Source of the DNA: Acidobacteriota bacterium | GTDB lineage: Bacteria; Acidobacteriota; Vicinamibacteria; Vicinamibacterales; SCN-69-37 | Direction: 5' to 3' | DNA length: 57,375 nt | Assembly: GCA_009694745.1 (NCBI GenBank) | Contig: SHUF01000012.1 | Location: 1-57,375, forward strand | In this document: positions 20,392 to 29,569 of the stretch, piece by piece | Numbering within the stretch: position 1 is the stretch's first letter | Layout: the number at the start of each line of letters is the position of its first letter | Notes under the pieces: generated by a model | Databases searched by the model: none | What the model was told of the DNA's origin: nothing | Seen by the model: the letters and a program-made list of their open reading frames with translations, nothing else | Made by a program: the position numbers and the translations under genes

Positions 20392-22209
20392 ATGACCACC
20401 GCCGCCGTGAAGAGCCGCAATCGGGCCGACATCCCAGTGGAATACACCTGGAACCTGGCCGACATTTACCCCGATTGGCAGGCCTGGGAAGCCGACCGCA
20501 GCCAACTCGAGCTCAAGATCGATGAATATGCGGCCCTCAAGGGCACGCTGGGCCAGGGACCTGAGCAGCTGCTGAAGGCCTTCCGGCAGAGTGACGCCCT
20601 GGGCAAACTGGCGCACACGGTTTACTACTTTCCTTCGCTGAAGTACGACGAGGACCAGCGCGACAACGACATCAACGCAAAGCGCCAGACCATCGAGGCG
20701 CTGTTTGCCCGCTGGCAGCAGGTCACGTCGTGGTTCAGCCCCGAACTGCTCACCATTCCCCTGGCCACCGTTCGCCGCTGGATGGAGGCGACTCCGGATC
20801 TGGCTCTGTACCGATTCGCCATAGAAGAGGTGTACCGGCAGCAAGAGCATGTGCTGGACGAAGCCGGCGAACGCCTGCTGTCATTGGCCGCTCGCGTGAA
20901 CGCCGCGCCAAATGAGGCGTACAGCGCGTTGTCCACAGCGGACGCGAAGTTTCCCGACGTGACCCTGAGCATGGGCGAAACGGTCAAGATGTCGTACGGC
21001 CAGTACCGCGCGGTGCTGGCGGGCAACCGCAATCAGGCCGACCGGCGACTCGCATTTCTCGCGCACTACGGCACCTACGCCGCCAACATCAACACGTATG
21101 CGTCGCTCTACCACAGCGTGTGCCAGCGCAACTGGTTCCAGGCGCGCGCGCGCGGCTACACGAGCAGCCTGGATGCCGCACTGCACGGCAACGCCATTCC
21201 CGCTGCCGTGGTGGAAAATCTCATCGCCGCTGCGCGCGCCGGCGTGGAGCCGATGCGCCGGTATCACCGGTTGCGGCGCGACCGCCTGAAGCTCGAGCGT
21301 TATTACCCCTACGACTTCTCGATCCCCGTCGTGGAATGGGATCACCGCTACGACTACTCCACCGTGGCCGCGCCCATCGTGGAAGCCGTAGCGCCGCTCG
21401 GCGCCGACTACCAGGCGCGCATGCGCCGCGGGTTCTCGGAGCGCTGGATTGACATCTTCGAAAACGACGGCAAGCGCAGCGGCGCCTACTCCGCCAGCGT
21501 CTACGGCAAACACCCGTACATGCTGATGAACTGGAACGAAACGCTGGACGACGTGTTTACGATGGCGCACGAGATGGGCCATTCGATGCACACCATGCTT
21601 TCGCACGAAACCCAGCCGTTTGTGTATTCGGACTACACCATCTTCGTGGCCGAAGTGGCGTCCACACTAAACGAAGCGTTGCTCCTCGATCACCTGCTGG
21701 AGCGCACCAGCGGCGACAACGAACGGTCGGTGCTGCTCCAGCACGCCATCGACAACATCACGAGCACGTTTTACACCCAGGTCATGTTCGCGGACTTTGA
21801 ACTGCAGGTGCATCGGCGGGTGGAGCGCGACGAACCCATCACGGCCGATGTCCTGAACGCCCTCTACAAGGACTTGTGCGAGGCGTATTACGGCGATGCC
21901 GTGAGCCTTGAAGAACTGACCCCGATCACCTGGGCCCGGATTCCGCACTTCTTCAACTCGCCCTTTTACGTCTACCAATACGCCACGTGTTTCGCCTCGG
22001 CGGCGAAACTGTCCAAGACGCTGATGGCGGGCGACGCCGGTGACAGGGAGGCGGCCCGAACGAGATACATCGAATTACTCTCCTCTGGGGGCAATGACCA
22101 TCCCATGAAGCAGCTCGCCAGGGCCGGAATTGACCTTTCGCAGCCCGACACCGTGGCGGCCGTGGTGGAGCAACTCGACCGGATGGTGACCCAGCTCGAA
22201 GGAATCTGA
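20392..22209 (+). CDS. pepF: Oligoendopeptidase F (M3 family)
   Basis: Predicted 605 residues, the usual PepF length. The zinc motif is HEMGH within FTMAHEMGHSMHTML (about residue 394), and the third ligand Glu lies in the downstream EVASTLNEALLLDHLL. The N-terminal helical region (YTWNLADIYPDWQAWE) is typical. A cytoplasmic metallopeptidase cleaving short oligopeptides. GGGGGA sits 3 nt before ATG 20392, and a TATGAT box (20377-20382) is only 9 nt upstream of it. The 178 bp after the gene show no further frame or clear repeat. Confidence 0.95.
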   Translation: MTTAAVKSRNRADIPVEYTWNLADIYPDWQAWEADRSQLELKIDEYAALKGTLGQGPEQLLKAFRQSDALGKLAHTVYYFPSLKYDEDQRDNDINAKRQTIEALFARWQQVTSWFSPELLTIPLATVRRWMEATPDLALYRFAIEEVYRQQEHVLDEAGERLLSLAARVNAAPNEAYSALSTADAKFPDVTLSMGETVKMSYGQYRAVLAGNRNQADRRLAFLAHYGTYAANINTYASLYHSVCQRNWFQARARGYTSSLDAALHGNAIPAAVVENLIAAARAGVEPMRRYHRLRRDRLKLERYYPYDFSIPVVEWDHRYDYSTVAAPIVEAVAPLGADYQARMRRGFSERWIDIFENDGKRSGAYSASVYGKHPYMLMNWNETLDDVFTMAHEMGHSMHTMLSHETQPFVYSDYTIFVAEVASTLNEALLLDHLLERTSGDNERSVLLQHAIDNITSTFYTQVMFADFELQVHRRVERDEPITADVLNALYKDLCEAYYGDAVSLEELTPITWARIPHFFNSPFYVYQYATCFASAAKLSKTLMAGDAGDREAARTRYIELLSSGGNDHPMKQLARAGIDLSQPDTVAAVVEQLDRMVTQLEGI

Positions 22210-22387
22210 TCGGTCCACTCGCTTGGATCGCGGGATTCAGGCACCCGGATTCCGGGGTCTCTGGCGCTTTCCGACGTCCCCCCGAGTACCTGCCGTAACT
22301 GGTTGAATCGAAACGGACACGGCGCCTGTACGGGACCGAGCCAATCAGAGGCCCCGGTACGGCACGGCCTTTCCTTATGGGGAAGGC

Positions 22388-25300
22388 GTGGGCATCCTCG
22401 ACAAACTCAAGCCGCAACCCCGCTGGAAACACGCTGACCCCGCCATCAGGCTCGAGGCGCTTCGCGAACTGACGGACCCCGTCGAGTTGGCGACCATGGC
22501 GGACAGTGATCCGGACGCCAAAGTCAGGCGCGCGGCCATTGACGTGGTGTCGGACCCGGCTGTTCTTGGGCGTGTGACCACAACAGATGCGGACCAGGCT
22601 CTGAAGGACGCCGCAGCGGATCGCCTGCTGGCGCTCGCGACCGACCCGGCCAACCCCACCCTGTCGGTGGCGGCCGCCGGCCTTCTGGCCGACAACCGGC
22701 GCCTGGCGACTGTGGCCAAGAGCGCGGCGGCCGACGCCGTGCGCGAAGTGGCCCTGAGCCGACTCTCTGACGAACGTTCGCTCGGCGGCGTGGCCCGCCA
22801 GGCCAAGGGTGAAAGCACGGCCCTTGCGGCCTGCGCGCGACTGACCTCGGCCGACGAATTGCTCGACACCACGCTCAACAGTGCCCACAAGGATGTGGCG
22901 TTGGCCGCGTTTGATCGGTTGGCTGCGACCGCCGCCACACCGTTGGCTGAAGACGCGGCCCTGCTCAAGACGATTGAATCCCGGTCGCAACAGAAAGCCG
23001 TGGCACGCCGAGCAAAGACGATGCTGCAGGCGATTGAGGATGCCGAGGCAGCACGGCGCGCGGCCGAAGAAGAGCTGCGGCGCCAGGAAGCGTTGCTGTG
23101 CGATACGGTCGAAGGTCTCACTGACATTTCAGATCCCGACCGCACCGAGGCCGACCTGACGCGCATCAGCGCCGCGTGGCAGGCCCTGTCGGGCCCGGAC
23201 GCGGCCGCTGCGCGGAGATTTGCCTCCGGTGAAGGAGCGACACGCGCGCGCATCTCGCAGCGTCGCAACGAAATTGAAGCGGCGGTTGAAAAGGCGCGCC
23301 GGCGTGGTGAAGCGCTCGCGAGCCGCGAAGCGCTCTGTCAGCGCGTGGAAACGATCGAAGGCGATGACATCATCGAACAGCTCGTCCCGATCGAAGAAGA
23401 GTGGGCGCAGCTCACGCCGCTTGTGGGCAATGGCCCCGAGGCGGATCAGCTGGCCTCGCGATTTGCGCAGGCCGTCGGCGCCTGCCGCAAGCGGCACGCC
23501 CTTGGCGCCGCCCTGCAAGAAACCCGTGCCTCGCTCGAAACGCTCGTGGTCGAGGCTGAAGCCCTGCCCGCACAGGAAGATGAGGCCGCTGCCGGCCGTT
23601 GGCAGGCCCTGTCGCGCGACGCTCGCGCGATGGTGGCCACACTTGCCGACGCGTCGCGCCCTGCCACTGACCTGGCGGATCGCCTGGCCGTCGTCTCACG
23701 CGCATTCGAAGCGCGTGAGGCGGCGGCACGCGAAGCGGCGGAAAAATCGAAGCTCGATCTGGCCGTGAAACTCCAGCGCCTGGCCGAACGCGCGAAGCGC
23801 ACGGCGGAATCGGAAACGATCACACTGCGCGAAGGTGAGCGCGTGCTGCGCGACGTGATGACAGCGCTTGAAGAAGTGGGCTCGGGCGACCACACGAAGG
23901 AAGTGACCGAGGCCATCGCCGCGTTGCGCGTGCAGCAGGAAACCGTGGCACCGCGCGTGAAGCATCTGCGCGATATGGACGACTGGCGCCGCTTCGCCAA
24001 CGCCCAGCAGCAGGAACAGCTCATCGCAATGGCCGAAGCCATCGTGGCGTCGCTCAAGGTCGAAGAAGAGGCCGGCAAAACCGCAGAACTTGCGGCCACG
24101 GCGAAAGCGCTGCGTGAGTTTCACCTGCGGTGGCAGGAAGTGGCCGACGCGCCGCGCCACTCAGCGCAGCGGCTCTGGGATCGCTTCAAGACCGCCACGG
24201 ACTTCATTCGCAGCCGGTGCGAAATCTACTTCGCCAAGTTGCGCGAGGAATGCGGCATCAACGTAGCGGCCAAGGCCGCGCTCGTGGAGCAGGCCGAGGC
24301 ACTGGCGACTTCGACCGACTGGGCCAAGACCGCCGCGAAGTTCCAGGAACTTCAGAAGGCGTGGCAGGAGACGGGACCCGTGCCGCGCGATGCCGCCCGC
24401 GACCTGGCGCAGCAATTCCGTGCGGCGTGCAACACCTTCTTCACACAGCGGCGCGACGACCTGGTGTCCAAGAAGAAGGAGTGGTCCGAAAATCTCGCGC
24501 GCAAGGAAGCGCTGTGCGTGCGCGCAGAGGAATTGGCCGAGTCCACCGAGTGGGATGCGGCATCTTCCGAGATGAAGAGGCTGCAGGCCGACTGGAAGAC
24601 CATCGGCCCCGTGCGCCACAACAAGAGCGAAGTCATCTGGAACCGCTTCCGGGACGCAGCCGACAAATTCTTCGAGCGGTATTACAACCGGCACCAGATC
24701 GCGGCTGCAGAAAAGATCGCTGAACACGTGGCGCTCGTCGTGTCGCTCGAGACCCTGGCGGCCGGCGAAGAAGCGCCTGAAGATCTCGCAGCCCAGGTGC
24801 AAACGTTGCGCACCATCATTTCGAAGGCCCCGGTCGTGGTGAGCCCCGAGATGAAGGAGCTGCACGGGCGCTGGAAGGCCGCGCTGGCCACGCTCGTCGC
24901 GAAGTGGCCGGCCGCGTTTGCGGGCACCGACCTCGACCCGGCGGCCATCCATGAACGCATGGAAAAACTCATCGCCAAGGTTGAGGCGCTCATCAAGGAA
25001 GAAAAGCCGGCGGCGGCGTCCAACAAGTCGGCCACGGAACTGCTGGCCGAGCGGTTGCGCTCAGCGCTGGCCAGTAACGCCATGGGCCACCGCGCCGACG
25101 ATTCGAAGTGGCGCGCGGCGGGCGAAACGGTTGAGGAAGCTCAGGACGCGTGGCAGCGGATTGCGCCGGTGCCAAGCGAAGACACACACGCGCTGGAAGG
25201 CAGGTTCAAAGCCGCCTGCAAGCGCGTCATGGAACAGGTGAAGCTGCACGTGAGCGCGCCTGTGGGTGGCCCCGGCGGCGGTTTCGGGGGAGGCCGCCCC

Positions 25301-25444
25301 GGAGGCCGTCCAGGTCCAGGGTCCAGAGTCCAGGGTCCAGGGTCCGGGCGAGGTCCAGGGTCCGGCGGACGTGACGGTGGTCGTGGGCCGCGTCCGACCG
25401 GCCCGAGTAACCGGAAGAACGACGCGCAACCTGTGGGAGCCTAG
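22388..25444 (+). CDS. DUF349-domain protein
   Basis: Predicted 1018 residues from a GTG start (GILDKLKPQPRWKHADP), which is a typical opening for this family. The first ~210 residues look like HEAT-type helices (LTDPVELATMADSDPDAKVR). The rest is highly charged, with repeated DUF349 units recognisable from LWDRFKTATDFI, LAQQFRAACNTFF and IWNRFRDAADKFFERYYNRH. The family is poorly characterised; coiled-coil-rich structure is visible and function is not inferred. The C-terminal ~60 residues are Gly/Pro/Arg-rich, encoded in part by a GGTCCAGGG repeat. It ends TAGTGA (two stops), convergent with the amidohydrolase gene. Confidence 0.85.
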   Translation: MGILDKLKPQPRWKHADPAIRLEALRELTDPVELATMADSDPDAKVRRAAIDVVSDPAVLGRVTTTDADQALKDAAADRLLALATDPANPTLSVAAAGLLADNRRLATVAKSAAADAVREVALSRLSDERSLGGVARQAKGESTALAACARLTSADELLDTTLNSAHKDVALAAFDRLAATAATPLAEDAALLKTIESRSQQKAVARRAKTMLQAIEDAEAARRAAEEELRRQEALLCDTVEGLTDISDPDRTEADLTRISAAWQALSGPDAAAARRFASGEGATRARISQRRNEIEAAVEKARRRGEALASREALCQRVETIEGDDIIEQLVPIEEEWAQLTPLVGNGPEADQLASRFAQAVGACRKRHALGAALQETRASLETLVVEAEALPAQEDEAAAGRWQALSRDARAMVATLADASRPATDLADRLAVVSRAFEAREAAAREAAEKSKLDLAVKLQRLAERAKRTAESETITLREGERVLRDVMTALEEVGSGDHTKEVTEAIAALRVQQETVAPRVKHLRDMDDWRRFANAQQQEQLIAMAEAIVASLKVEEEAGKTAELAATAKALREFHLRWQEVADAPRHSAQRLWDRFKTATDFIRSRCEIYFAKLREECGINVAAKAALVEQAEALATSTDWAKTAAKFQELQKAWQETGPVPRDAARDLAQQFRAACNTFFTQRRDDLVSKKKEWSENLARKEALCVRAEELAESTEWDAASSEMKRLQADWKTIGPVRHNKSEVIWNRFRDAADKFFERYYNRHQIAAAEKIAEHVALVVSLETLAAGEEAPEDLAAQVQTLRTIISKAPVVVSPEMKELHGRWKAALATLVAKWPAAFAGTDLDPAAIHERMEKLIAKVEALIKEEKPAAASNKSATELLAERLRSALASNAMGHRADDSKWRAAGETVEEAQDAWQRIAPVPSEDTHALEGRFKAACKRVMEQVKLHVSAPVGGPGGGFGGGRPGGRPGPGSRVQGPGSGRGPGSGGRDGGRGPRPTGPSNRKNDAQPVGA
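25309..25369. repeat. Family C GGTCCAGGG repeat inside the DUF349 gene
   Basis: Repeated 6-7 nt units (GGTCCAGGGTCC, AGAGTCCAGGG) within the 3' coding part. Being close to period 6, the array reads through as Gly/Pro/Ser/Arg (PGPGSRVQGPGSG). Length variation here would mostly change the tail length rather than the frame. Confidence 0.75.
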
Positions 25445-25530
25445 TGAAATTAGGAAGTTGGGAGATTAGGAACTGAGGAACTGTCGGAAATGTGTGAATC
25501 AGTTCCCAAGTTCCTGAGGTTCCTAATTAC
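25443..25530. repeat. Family D array, copy 2, between convergent genes
   Basis: AATTAGGAAGTTGGGAG and TTAGGAACTGAGGAACT on one side, AGTTCCCAAGTTCCTGAGG and TTCCTAATTA on the other: an imperfect inverted repeat spanning the gap between the DUF349 gene and the amidohydrolase stop. It may act as a bidirectional terminator. Confidence 0.6.
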
Positions 25531-27227
25531 CGATAGACGACCTTTCCGCCAACGATGGTATACACCACCTTCGCTTGGCGGATTTCGTCGTCTGGAACAG
25601 TAGTGATGTCTTTCGAGAGCACGACGATGTCGGCGAGTTTGCCGGGGGTGAGTGAGCCCTTGGTCTGTTCTTCAAACGCGCCGTAGGCGGCCCAGAGTGT
25701 GTAGGACTTGAGTCCCTCGATCCGTGACATCCGCTGGTCGGGGTAAAACACCGAACCATCCGCCACCTTGCGGGTGACTGTGGCATAGTAGCTCGCGATT
25801 GGATCCACGTCTTCCACCGGGGCGTCGGTGCCGTTGATGACCATGCCGCCAGACTTCATCAGCTTCTGCCAGACGTAGGCGCCTTCTTCCGCGCGCTCGG
25901 CGCCAAGTCGCGCCGTGACGTACGGCGCATCCGACGTGGCGTGAATGCCCTGCATCGCGGCGATCACACCGAGTTGACCGAACCGCGGAATGTCGTTGCG
26001 ATGGATGTGTTGCGCATGCTCCACGCGCCACCGCAGGTCTTTGCCGTTCCGGTTGTTCTTGCGGAACGCCTCTTCATAGATGTTGAGCACTTCGCGGTTG
26101 GCGCGATCGCCGATCGCATGCAGGCACAACTGATAGCCGTGGTCGATCGCGAGCTGCGCCGTGGTCCGCACATTCTCGAGGTCTCGCCCAAGGCCCGAGC
26201 TGGTCACTGAATCCGAATACGGCGCGAGCAACCATGCACCACGCGACCCGAGCGCGCCGTCCACCGCAATCTTGATCGCGCGCACCGTCAGGTGTTTGTT
26301 GCCGTAGTCGATCACACGTCCCCGCGACAGCTGCTCTGGGCTCCCGCCGCCGCGAATCATCACCCACAGCCGCGCTTGCAGCCGGCCGGCATCGATCATC
26401 CGCTTGAAGCGTTCGACGTCGGTGAAACTCGACCCGGCATCCTGGAAGCTGGTCACGCCCTTCGACAAAATCTCGCGGTTGGCCAGTTCAATGACCTGTT
26501 CGCCTTCCGCTTCGCGCTCCTCTGCCGTCGGCACCGGCTGCCCGGCGCCGCGTCGAATCAGGCCCGATGCGGTTTCGCGAAGAAGTCCCGTCGGATTCCC
26601 CGCTTTGTCTTTCAGAATTTCGCCGCCGGCCGGATTCGGGGTCTTCGCCGTCAGGTTCGACAGCTCCATGGCCTTGGCATTCGCAAACGACGCGTGGCCG
26701 CTGGCATGGGTCAGGTACACGGGATTGTTGGGCGAGACCTTATCGAGCGACTCATGCGTGGGAAACCCTTCCACGCTTGGTTGCGGCACTGACGACCACT
26801 TCTCCTGATGCCACCCGCGCCCGATGATCCACTGCCCGGGTCGCGCCTTGGCAGCCGCGTCGGCCACCATCTTGACGATCTCGTCCCAGCTCTTTGTGTT
26901 CATCAGTTCCAGGCCCAGCTTCGCCTGGCCAATGCCAGTGAAATGGCCGTGCCCTTCAATGAACCCGGGAATCGCGGTTTGCCCGGCAAGATTGATGACC
27001 TGTGTCGCTGGCCCGATGTAGCGGCCAATCTCAGCATTGGTGCCGAGCGCCACAATCGTGTCGCCGTTCACCGCGATGGCCTCAGCCACCGGCCGCGCGT
27101 CATCGGCGGTGACAACCCGGCCGTTGTTGAGCACCAGGGTGGCGGGTGCCACTTGTGGCTGGGTAGATGGCGCGCTCACCAGCAACATCCCGAGAACAGG
27201 CGCAAGGAAATGTGGCTTCAGGTTCAT
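25527..27227 (-). CDS. Exported amidohydrolase, YtcJ-like
   Basis: Predicted 566 residues. A signal-peptide-like start (MNLKPHFLAPVLGMLLVSAPS) precedes the beta-sandwich (ATLVLNNGRVVTADDARPVAEAIAVNG). The metal-dependent barrel has the HxH motif in IEGHGHFTG, LCLHAIGDRAN, WRVEHAQHI and the catalytic Asp in GTDAPVEDVDP. Members of this group hydrolyse amides or carbamates; the substrate cannot be told. ATG 27227 is chosen over an in-frame 27335 because it begins the signal peptide. An MFS transporter lies 31 bp upstream on the same strand, possibly an uptake partner. Confidence 0.9.
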   Translation of the reverse strand: MNLKPHFLAPVLGMLLVSAPSTQPQVAPATLVLNNGRVVTADDARPVAEAIAVNGDTIVALGTNAEIGRYIGPATQVINLAGQTAIPGFIEGHGHFTGIGQAKLGLELMNTKSWDEIVKMVADAAAKARPGQWIIGRGWHQEKWSSVPQPSVEGFPTHESLDKVSPNNPVYLTHASGHASFANAKAMELSNLTAKTPNPAGGEILKDKAGNPTGLLRETASGLIRRGAGQPVPTAEEREAEGEQVIELANREILSKGVTSFQDAGSSFTDVERFKRMIDAGRLQARLWVMIRGGGSPEQLSRGRVIDYGNKHLTVRAIKIAVDGALGSRGAWLLAPYSDSVTSSGLGRDLENVRTTAQLAIDHGYQLCLHAIGDRANREVLNIYEEAFRKNNRNGKDLRWRVEHAQHIHRNDIPRFGQLGVIAAMQGIHATSDAPYVTARLGAERAEEGAYVWQKLMKSGGMVINGTDAPVEDVDPIASYYATVTRKVADGSVFYPDQRMSRIEGLKSYTLWAAYGAFEEQTKGSLTPGKLADIVVLSKDITTVPDDEIRQAKVVYTIVGGKVVYR

Positions 27228-27258
27228 ATCGTCAAGACCCCCAGACAGGATAAACGGA

Positions 27259-28410
27259 TCACTTGAATCCGAATCGTTTTTCGGCAAACAGGAAATACGG
27301 CAGTGACAGGACGGCAAGGGCCGCGGCGATGCCAAACGCCGGACGAAATCCGAGTTGGTGAATCAGACCGCCCATCACCGTGGAGCCGCTGCCGACGCCC
27401 GTATCAAACGCCGCGAGCATGGCGCCAAACGCCGCCCCACGCCGCCATTGCGGAATGCGCTTCATGATGTACGCGGTGTAGGCCGGATAGACCAGGCCGA
27501 ACCCTGCACCGAATACCAGTGCCGCGAGCAGGAACATGACGATGCCGTTGGCCAGGGCCAGCAAAGTCATGCCCAGCGCGGTGGCGGCCAGGCACGGCAA
27601 CAGGGCGCGCCGGTGGCCGACCTTGTCGAGGAAACGACCCACCGAGACGCGGCCGACGAGAATGGCCGAGGCCATCACCGTGAGAAAGAGGCTGCGGGGC
27701 GAGACACCCAACTCGTCGGCAAACATGGCTGAAAAGCTAGTGAGGCTTCCGTATCCGAACGCAATGAGCGCCATGGAGACTGACAGCGCGAGCACGCGCC
27801 ACTCCACCAGGTCCTGAAGTGTGCGAGGCCGGGGTGGCAGCGCCGCCGCTTCGTCGCGATCATCGGGCAGATGCCAGGCGATGGCCGCCATGATCAGATT
27901 CAGCGCGGCCACCTCAAAACACATCGTGGCCCAGCCGAAACTGAAAACCCAGAACCCGAACGGCGGTGCGATCGCCAGCGCGGTGACCGACGACAACCCC
28001 CAATAGCCCAGCCCCTCAGCGCGCCGCGTTTCAGGCAGCGTGGCCGTCATATACGCGCCCGATGCCGCAAGCAGACCCGACCAGAACAACCCGTGCACAA
28101 ACACAAAGCCGAGCAACACGCGGTAGTTCGTGATGAAGGCGTAACTCACCGAAAACACGGCGAGCACGAGGCTGACGACGATCAGCACGCGGCGATGTCC
28201 GAGACGGTCGGCGATCTGTCCGGTAATCGGCGCTGAGAGCGCGGACGCATACGTCAGGAAGCCGAGGAACAACCCCGCCGCAAACGTGGTGCCCCCAAGC
28301 GCCAGCACGTGATACGGCGCCGCCGGCAACAACTGAAACAGCGACACGAACACGGTGAACGTGTACGCGCACATGACGAAAAATCTCGGAGTGAACAGAC
28401 GATCCGGCAA
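27259..28410 (-). CDS. Major facilitator superfamily transporter
   Basis: Predicted 383 residues, 12 hydrophobic segments. The MFS loop 2-3 signature is present as GQIADRLGHRRVLI, and its loop 8-9 counterpart as GRFLDKVGHRRALL. A TTG start at 28410 is supported by a TAGACT box 6 nt upstream (minus strand, 28422-28417), suggesting a leaderless transcript. It likely exports or imports a small molecule and may be co-transcribed with the amidohydrolase. The substrate is unknown. Confidence 0.88.
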   Translation of the reverse strand: MPDRLFTPRFFVMCAYTFTVFVSLFQLLPAAPYHVLALGGTTFAAGLFLGFLTYASALSAPITGQIADRLGHRRVLIVVSLVLAVFSVSYAFITNYRVLLGFVFVHGLFWSGLLAASGAYMTATLPETRRAEGLGYWGLSSVTALAIAPPFGFWVFSFGWATMCFEVAALNLIMAAIAWHLPDDRDEAAALPPRPRTLQDLVEWRVLALSVSMALIAFGYGSLTSFSAMFADELGVSPRSLFLTVMASAILVGRVSVGRFLDKVGHRRALLPCLAATALGMTLLALANGIVMFLLAALVFGAGFGLVYPAYTAYIMKRIPQWRRGAAFGAMLAAFDTGVGSGSTVMGGLIHQLGFRPAFGIAAALAVLSLPYFLFAEKRFGFK

Positions 28411-28424
28411 GTGACAAGTCTATA

Positions 28425-28450
28425 TGGACCCTGGGCCCTGGACCCTGGAC
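28425..28450. repeat. Family C GGACCCTGG repeat, intergenic
   Basis: GGACCCTGGGCCCTGGACC followed by CTGGAC, between the divergent MFS and hypothetical genes. It is in inverted orientation relative to the copy in the DUF349 gene. It lies between the two proposed -10 boxes. Confidence 0.7.
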
Positions 28451-28456
28451 AACAAG

Positions 28457-28462
28457 TACAAT
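28457..28462 (+). promoter_or_regulatory. TACAAT box 6 nt before a start codon
   Basis: TACAAT followed by six bases and then ATG 28469. The spacing would place transcription start at or near the first base of the ORF, as in leaderless genes. Confidence 0.4.
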
Positions 28463-28468
28463 CTCCCC

Positions 28469-28951
28469 ATGCGCCCGAGTGCTTTGTGGAAAGAGCTGCC
28501 TGCGGAGAAGCGGCTGATTGCCGCCACTTCCTTCTGGAACGATGAACACGGCGTTGAGCAGCAGGTGGAGGTCATCGTAACCATCGCCCGAAAGCTCAAC
28601 TTCAGGCCGAAGAGTGTGCCGTCGCTGCCGATCGCGCGCCGTGCGAAGCTTCTGGCGGGCATGGATGACGTCTCGGACGTGGTCGCGTCCAGGGCGCTGA
28701 TTGCCTATCACCTGGAGGCCGAACGGCCGATGATGGGCGCCTTTCTTGATGCGCTGGGGATCACCCACGACAACGGTTTGATCTCTGCCGAAGACGTGGC
28801 CGCGCCCGATAAGGCCCGGCTCACCGAGGCCGTGCAAACGCTCAAGGCCACATTCTCCGCCGACGCAGTGCAGTTGTATTTGCACACCTTGGTGTTGCTC
28901 GATGGGGACACATGGGCCAATCTCGACGGGCTGATCAACCCAGTCGCCTAA
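28469..28951 (+). CDS. Conserved-looking hypothetical protein, 160 residues
   Basis: Not recognised. A soluble, mostly helical-looking protein (MRPSALWKELPAEKRLIAA...), with no signal peptide or membrane segment. ALWKELPAEKRLIAATSFW and ALIAYHLEAERPMMGAFLDA look like amphipathic helices. Codon usage matches its neighbours. ATG 28469 is preferred over an in-frame ATG at 28424 because the intervening DNA is a GGACCCTGG repeat and a TACAAT box precedes 28469. It is divergent from the MFS gene; the next gene starts 60 bp on. Confidence 0.65.
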   Translation: MRPSALWKELPAEKRLIAATSFWNDEHGVEQQVEVIVTIARKLNFRPKSVPSLPIARRAKLLAGMDDVSDVVASRALIAYHLEAERPMMGAFLDALGITHDNGLISAEDVAAPDKARLTEAVQTLKATFSADAVQLYLHTLVLLDGDTWANLDGLINPVA

Positions 28952-29011
28952 TGTTTCCGGCCACATCGTCGTGGCACTCGACTTGCTTAGGTCAGGCTGT
29001 GGGAGGGCGGT

Positions 29012-29560
29012 GTGCGTCCTAACGACGTGGCAGCACGATCCCTCTTGTGTCCAATCTTTCTCCTCCTCCTGGTTGGAGACGGGGGCTGGCTGTCACAGGC
29101 GTCGGCGCAAACCGTCCCTCCCACCACCCCTCCACCAGCCGTCACGCAGGAAGCGCCTCCAGACCTGCCAGTGGACCTCGGGCGCATCAAAATCGCACTC
29201 GAACGACCGATTCGCGTGAGGATCGACGACGGCCGCGTGCGTTTTTACACTGAGACCATTGCGCCAGGCGGCCCGTCGTTCAAGGAGTTCTCGAAGAACT
29301 TCGACCTGCGCTTTGGACCCGTGCCTGGCGCGGGGATGACGCACCAGGAGTTCCTGGGGTTGGTCACACCGAAGGAACTGTATGGCTCCGGGGGGATCAA
29401 GCCCCTGGAGATGCTGGAATGGGGCCTGGTCAACCACGTGGGTTGGTGGGCCATTCGCAAACTCTACAAGGAACTGAGCGACGCCACGGACGAACGCCGA
29501 ATCAAGTCCATCCGCGATCAGATCGATCGGGAACTGGCGGCGCTTCGGGGCGGCAAGTAG
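29012..29560 (+). CDS. Exported hypothetical protein, 182 residues
   Basis: Not recognised. GTG start with GGGAGGG upstream as a ribosome site. A signal peptide runs to about residue 33 (LLCPIFLLLLVGDGGWLSQASAQ), followed by a Pro/Thr-rich stretch and a domain with RIKIALERPIRVRIDDGRV, SFKEFSKNFDLRFGPVPGAG and a charged C-terminal helix (DERRIKSIRDQIDRELAAL). Probably periplasmic or cell-surface. Its TAG overlaps a TAGAAT box that may start the next gene. Confidence 0.65.
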   Translation: MRPNDVAARSLLCPIFLLLLVGDGGWLSQASAQTVPPTTPPPAVTQEAPPDLPVDLGRIKIALERPIRVRIDDGRVRFYTETIAPGGPSFKEFSKNFDLRFGPVPGAGMTHQEFLGLVTPKELYGSGGIKPLEMLEWGLVNHVGWWAIRKLYKELSDATDERRIKSIRDQIDRELAALRGGK

Positions 29561-29569
29561 AATCCTCTC

